DNA from: Acidobacteriota bacterium
GTDB taxonomy: Bacteria > Acidobacteriota > Polarisedimenticolia > Gp22-AA2
Direction of reading: 5' to 3'
NCBI GenBank assembly: GCA_016177515.1
Contig: JACOUZ010000337.1
Span: 1-8,117 of the forward strand
DNA: 8,117 bases
Positions 6,858 to 8,117 of this stretch are shown here, piece after piece; positions within the stretch are counted from its first letter, which is position 1; every line of letters starts with the position of its first letter. Both the position numbers and the translations under genes were made by a program. The notes under the pieces are model-generated. The model had not been told where the DNA came from and made no database searches. It worked only from the letters and a program-made list of their open reading frames with translations.

Positions 6858-6862
6858 GGAGG
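6858..6862 (+). promoter_or_regulatory. Ribosome binding site of the secreted-protein gene
   Basis: GGAGG with a 6-nt spacer before the ATG at 6869. It fixes the start and supports this frame over the longer overlapping plus-strand frame that opens at 6643. Confidence 0.7.
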
Positions 6863-6868
6863 TGAACC

Positions 6869-7399
6869 ATGCGGATTCCACTCTCCCTTTTGTCTCCACT
6901 GGTCGTGATCCTCGCAAGCGTGGTCTTCACGCCTGCGACCGTCGCCGCCAAGGCGTCGGCAGCGGTCGTCACGGTGAGCACGGTGATCCCGTTTGCGGAG
7001 CACAGCGGCGTCATCGCAACCGTGAAGCAGGAGTGCCAGCTCCAAACGAGACTTCCGGAATTCATCCAGAGCTCCGCGAAGGATGACCCCCAGGTCGTTC
7101 TCACCGCCGATCCGATCGAGCAGGACAAAGGCAGGGTGCTGGTCCTGGAGATCGTGAGCGTCGTGGGGAGCGGAGGAGGCGCCTGGTCGGGGCCCAAATC
7201 AGTCACGGTCAAGGGGGAACTCCGGGAGGAAGGGAAGGTGATCGGTAGTTTCACGGCTGCCCGCTACTCCGGGGGAGGTGCATGGGGTGGCTTCAAGGGC
7301 ACGTGTTCGATATTCGGCCGTTGCGTCAAGGTTCTCGGCGAGGACATCGCCGGCTGGTTGAAAAAGCCGACGATGAATGCGGTCCTGGGCAACGCCTAG
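6869..7399 (+). CDS. Secreted protein of unknown function
   Basis: The 176-aa product has a Sec-type signal peptide: MR, a hydrophobic stretch (about 4-20), then TPATVAAKA with likely cleavage near residue 27. There is no lipobox cysteine. The mature part has three cysteines (C56, C146, C152). Two glycine/aromatic-rich segments, SGGGAWSG (101-108) and SGGGAWGG (134-141), flank a lysine-rich predicted beta section with VTVKGELREEGKVIGSF. The C-terminal GRCVKVLGEDIAGWLKKP looks like an amphipathic helix. The layout resembles small periplasmic proteins of the DUF4410 kind, but I cannot assign a family with confidence. It is probably periplasmic or surface-exposed. The start has a clear GGAGG. 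A hydrolase remnant begins shortly downstream in the same frame. Confidence 0.82.
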   Translation: MRIPLSLLSPLVVILASVVFTPATVAAKASAAVVTVSTVIPFAEHSGVIATVKQECQLQTRLPEFIQSSAKDDPQVVLTADPIEQDKGRVLVLEIVSVVGSGGGAWSGPKSVTVKGELREEGKVIGSFTAARYSGGGAWGGFKGTCSIFGRCVKVLGEDIAGWLKKPTMNAVLGNA

Positions 7400-7411
7400 C
7401 ACTCCCGTGTG

Positions 7412-7732
7412 ATGGATGACCGCAGCGTCGAAGGGTCCTCACGGACGCTCCTGGACAAGGGAACAGGGAATCGTCTCGCCATTCGACAGGCGACCGGGGT
7501 GCCGGCTCGGAGCCCCCCGATCGACATGGTGGCCGTCGATGCCCATTTCGGCTACTACCAGGATCACAGCGTGTTGAGCCCCGCGCACGAACTTGTGGCC
7601 GAGATTCTTCACCCGGACAAGGTCATCCGCCGGGACGGCGGCCATGGCTGGGGGGTGTGGAAGTCTCTTTGGAACGAGGTCCTGAAGAAACGATTCGATC
7701 ACGATCCTCCGTTCCAGGTCGCGCGCGATTGA
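7412..7732 (+). pseudogene. Probable C-terminal remnant of an alpha/beta-hydrolase (putative esterase)
   Basis: The open frame encodes about 106 residues. From about residue 38 the sequence looks like the end of an esterase domain: PIDMVAVDAHFGYYQDHSVL, a helix with HELVAEIL, then DGGHGWGVWKSLWNEVLKKRF. The GGHGWGVW segment resembles the GGHxWxxW motif that holds the catalytic histidine in FrmB/esterase-D-like proteins. The nucleophile elbow GxSxG and the rest of the fold are missing, and no ribosome binding site precedes the ATG at 7412 or the GTG at 7409. It lies in the same frame as the secreted-protein gene, separated by that gene's TAG and a few codons. Its 3' end overlaps the minus-strand methyltransferase by 34 nt. 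It is most simply a 5'-truncated gene, although a small expressed protein cannot be ruled out. Confidence 0.5.
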
Positions 7733-8117
7733 GAGGAGTCATCCTCGCAGTCACGATCTCCCGGGCTGTTCGAGACCAGGCGGGTGGCGGCCACGTTGAC
7801 CAGGGTCTCCTCCCGCCCGGTCGGAACCGGCCGCCCAAGCCACTCAAGCGCACCCAGATCGGGCCGGCTCCACCAGAGGTAGGGCGTGGAGATTCCCCCG
7901 GGTTTGATCTCGAATCCCGCCGCCCGTAGCATGGCGAGATACTCCTGGGCGGATTTCTGGGAATGCATGGGATGCCTGAAAAAGATCCGGACGAGCAGCG
8001 ATTCGATGAGCCGGCGACATGACTCGGCGAACAGGAGTGCGCCGCCGGGCCTGAGCAGCCGGTGAAACTCCCGAAGGGCACTGTCCTGGTCCCGGAGATG
8101 GTGGAACGTCTGATGAC
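7699..8117 (-). CDS. Class I SAM-dependent methyltransferase, C-terminal part (N-terminus beyond window)
   Basis: The 138 visible residues begin HQTFHHL and continue through EFHRLLRPGGALLFAES. This is the characteristic motif after the SAM-binding core in UbiE-like class I methyltransferases (H-L, then L-R-P-G-G leading into a beta strand). EYLAMLRAAGFEI follows, matching the usual late helix before the final beta strands. The SAM-binding GxGxG motif must lie beyond the right edge. The last about 24 residues (SNSPGDRDCEDDSSQSRATW and onward) are hydrophilic and look like a non-conserved tail, and this tail overlaps the end of the plus-strand hydrolase remnant. The methyl acceptor is unknown. 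Confidence 0.85.
   Translation of the reverse strand, partial: HQTFHHLRDQDSALREFHRLLRPGGALLFAESCRRLIESLLVRIFFRHPMHSQKSAQEYLAMLRAAGFEIKPGGISTPYLWWSRPDLGALEWLGRPVPTGREETLVNVAATRLVSNSPGDRDCEDDSSQSRATWNGGS

Larger units (their letters stand above)
6409..6868. other. Divergent intergenic region with no convincing complete gene
   Basis: This 460-bp stretch separates the minus-strand flavin enzyme from the plus-strand secreted protein and should hold both promoters. On the minus strand a TGCTAGACT sequence (6599-6591) resembles an extended -10 box but has no good -35. A coding-like minus-strand frame (6593-6396) is treated as a finding. A small hairpin followed by five T residues lies at 6739-6765. 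Other open frames here lack ribosome binding sites and recognisable products. Confidence 0.6.

Noticed and set aside
6409..7254. In-frame upstream extension of the flavin enzyme by 282 residues
   Set aside because: The FAD-binding motif begins directly after the ATG at 6408, which has GGAGG. The extension runs antisense through the secreted-protein gene and has no family resemblance.

Overview
The window comes from a GC-rich bacterium with strongly G/C-biased third codon positions and clear GGAGG-type ribosome binding sites. The gene set (a Tat-exported molybdenum hydroxylase of the PaoABC/YagTSR type, a flavin halogenase-like enzyme, a small secreted protein) fits a soil or sediment bacterium such as an acidobacterium or proteobacterium. 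No marker gene fixes the taxonomy, so this is only inference.

Left part (1-4623), all on the minus strand. This reads as one operon in the order: a two-cluster ferredoxin-like protein (4623-4234), a MocA/MobA-like nucleotidyltransferase (4166-3531), a Tat-signal [2Fe-2S] subunit (3500-2835), the large molybdopterin subunit (2826-517), and an FAD-binding subunit with a four-cysteine insert (494 to beyond base 1). Gaps are 67, 30, 8 and 22 nt. The last three genes encode a three-subunit xanthine-dehydrogenase-family enzyme like E. coli PaoABC. The small subunit carries two [2Fe-2S] clusters, the medium subunit FAD and probably a [4Fe-4S] cluster, and the large subunit the molybdenum cofactor. 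Only the small subunit has an export signal, so the assembled complex probably travels to the periplasm through Tat. The MocA-like protein probably makes the cytosine-dinucleotide form of the cofactor for it.

Centre (4654-5082) is non-coding. It holds two inverted copies of a roughly 113-bp stem-loop. Each copy has a stem of about 25 bp and a loop of about 62 nt. The loop ends are conserved between copies, while the stem sequences differ yet remain self-complementary. This is the least explained structure in the window and looks like a REP/BIME-like or MITE-like interspersed repeat.

Right part (5083-8117). A minus-strand FAD-dependent oxidoreductase of the halogenase/geranylgeranyl-reductase superfamily (6408-5083) carries a WxWxIP motif. 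A 460-bp divergent region follows, containing an orphan coding-like stretch and a weak terminator-like hairpin. On the plus strand come a secreted protein of unknown function (6869-7399) and what looks like the C-terminal remnant of an alpha/beta-hydrolase esterase (about 7412-7732). A minus-strand SAM-dependent methyltransferase enters from the right edge and overlaps the esterase remnant tail to tail. Apart from the left operon, these genes show no obvious shared pathway.
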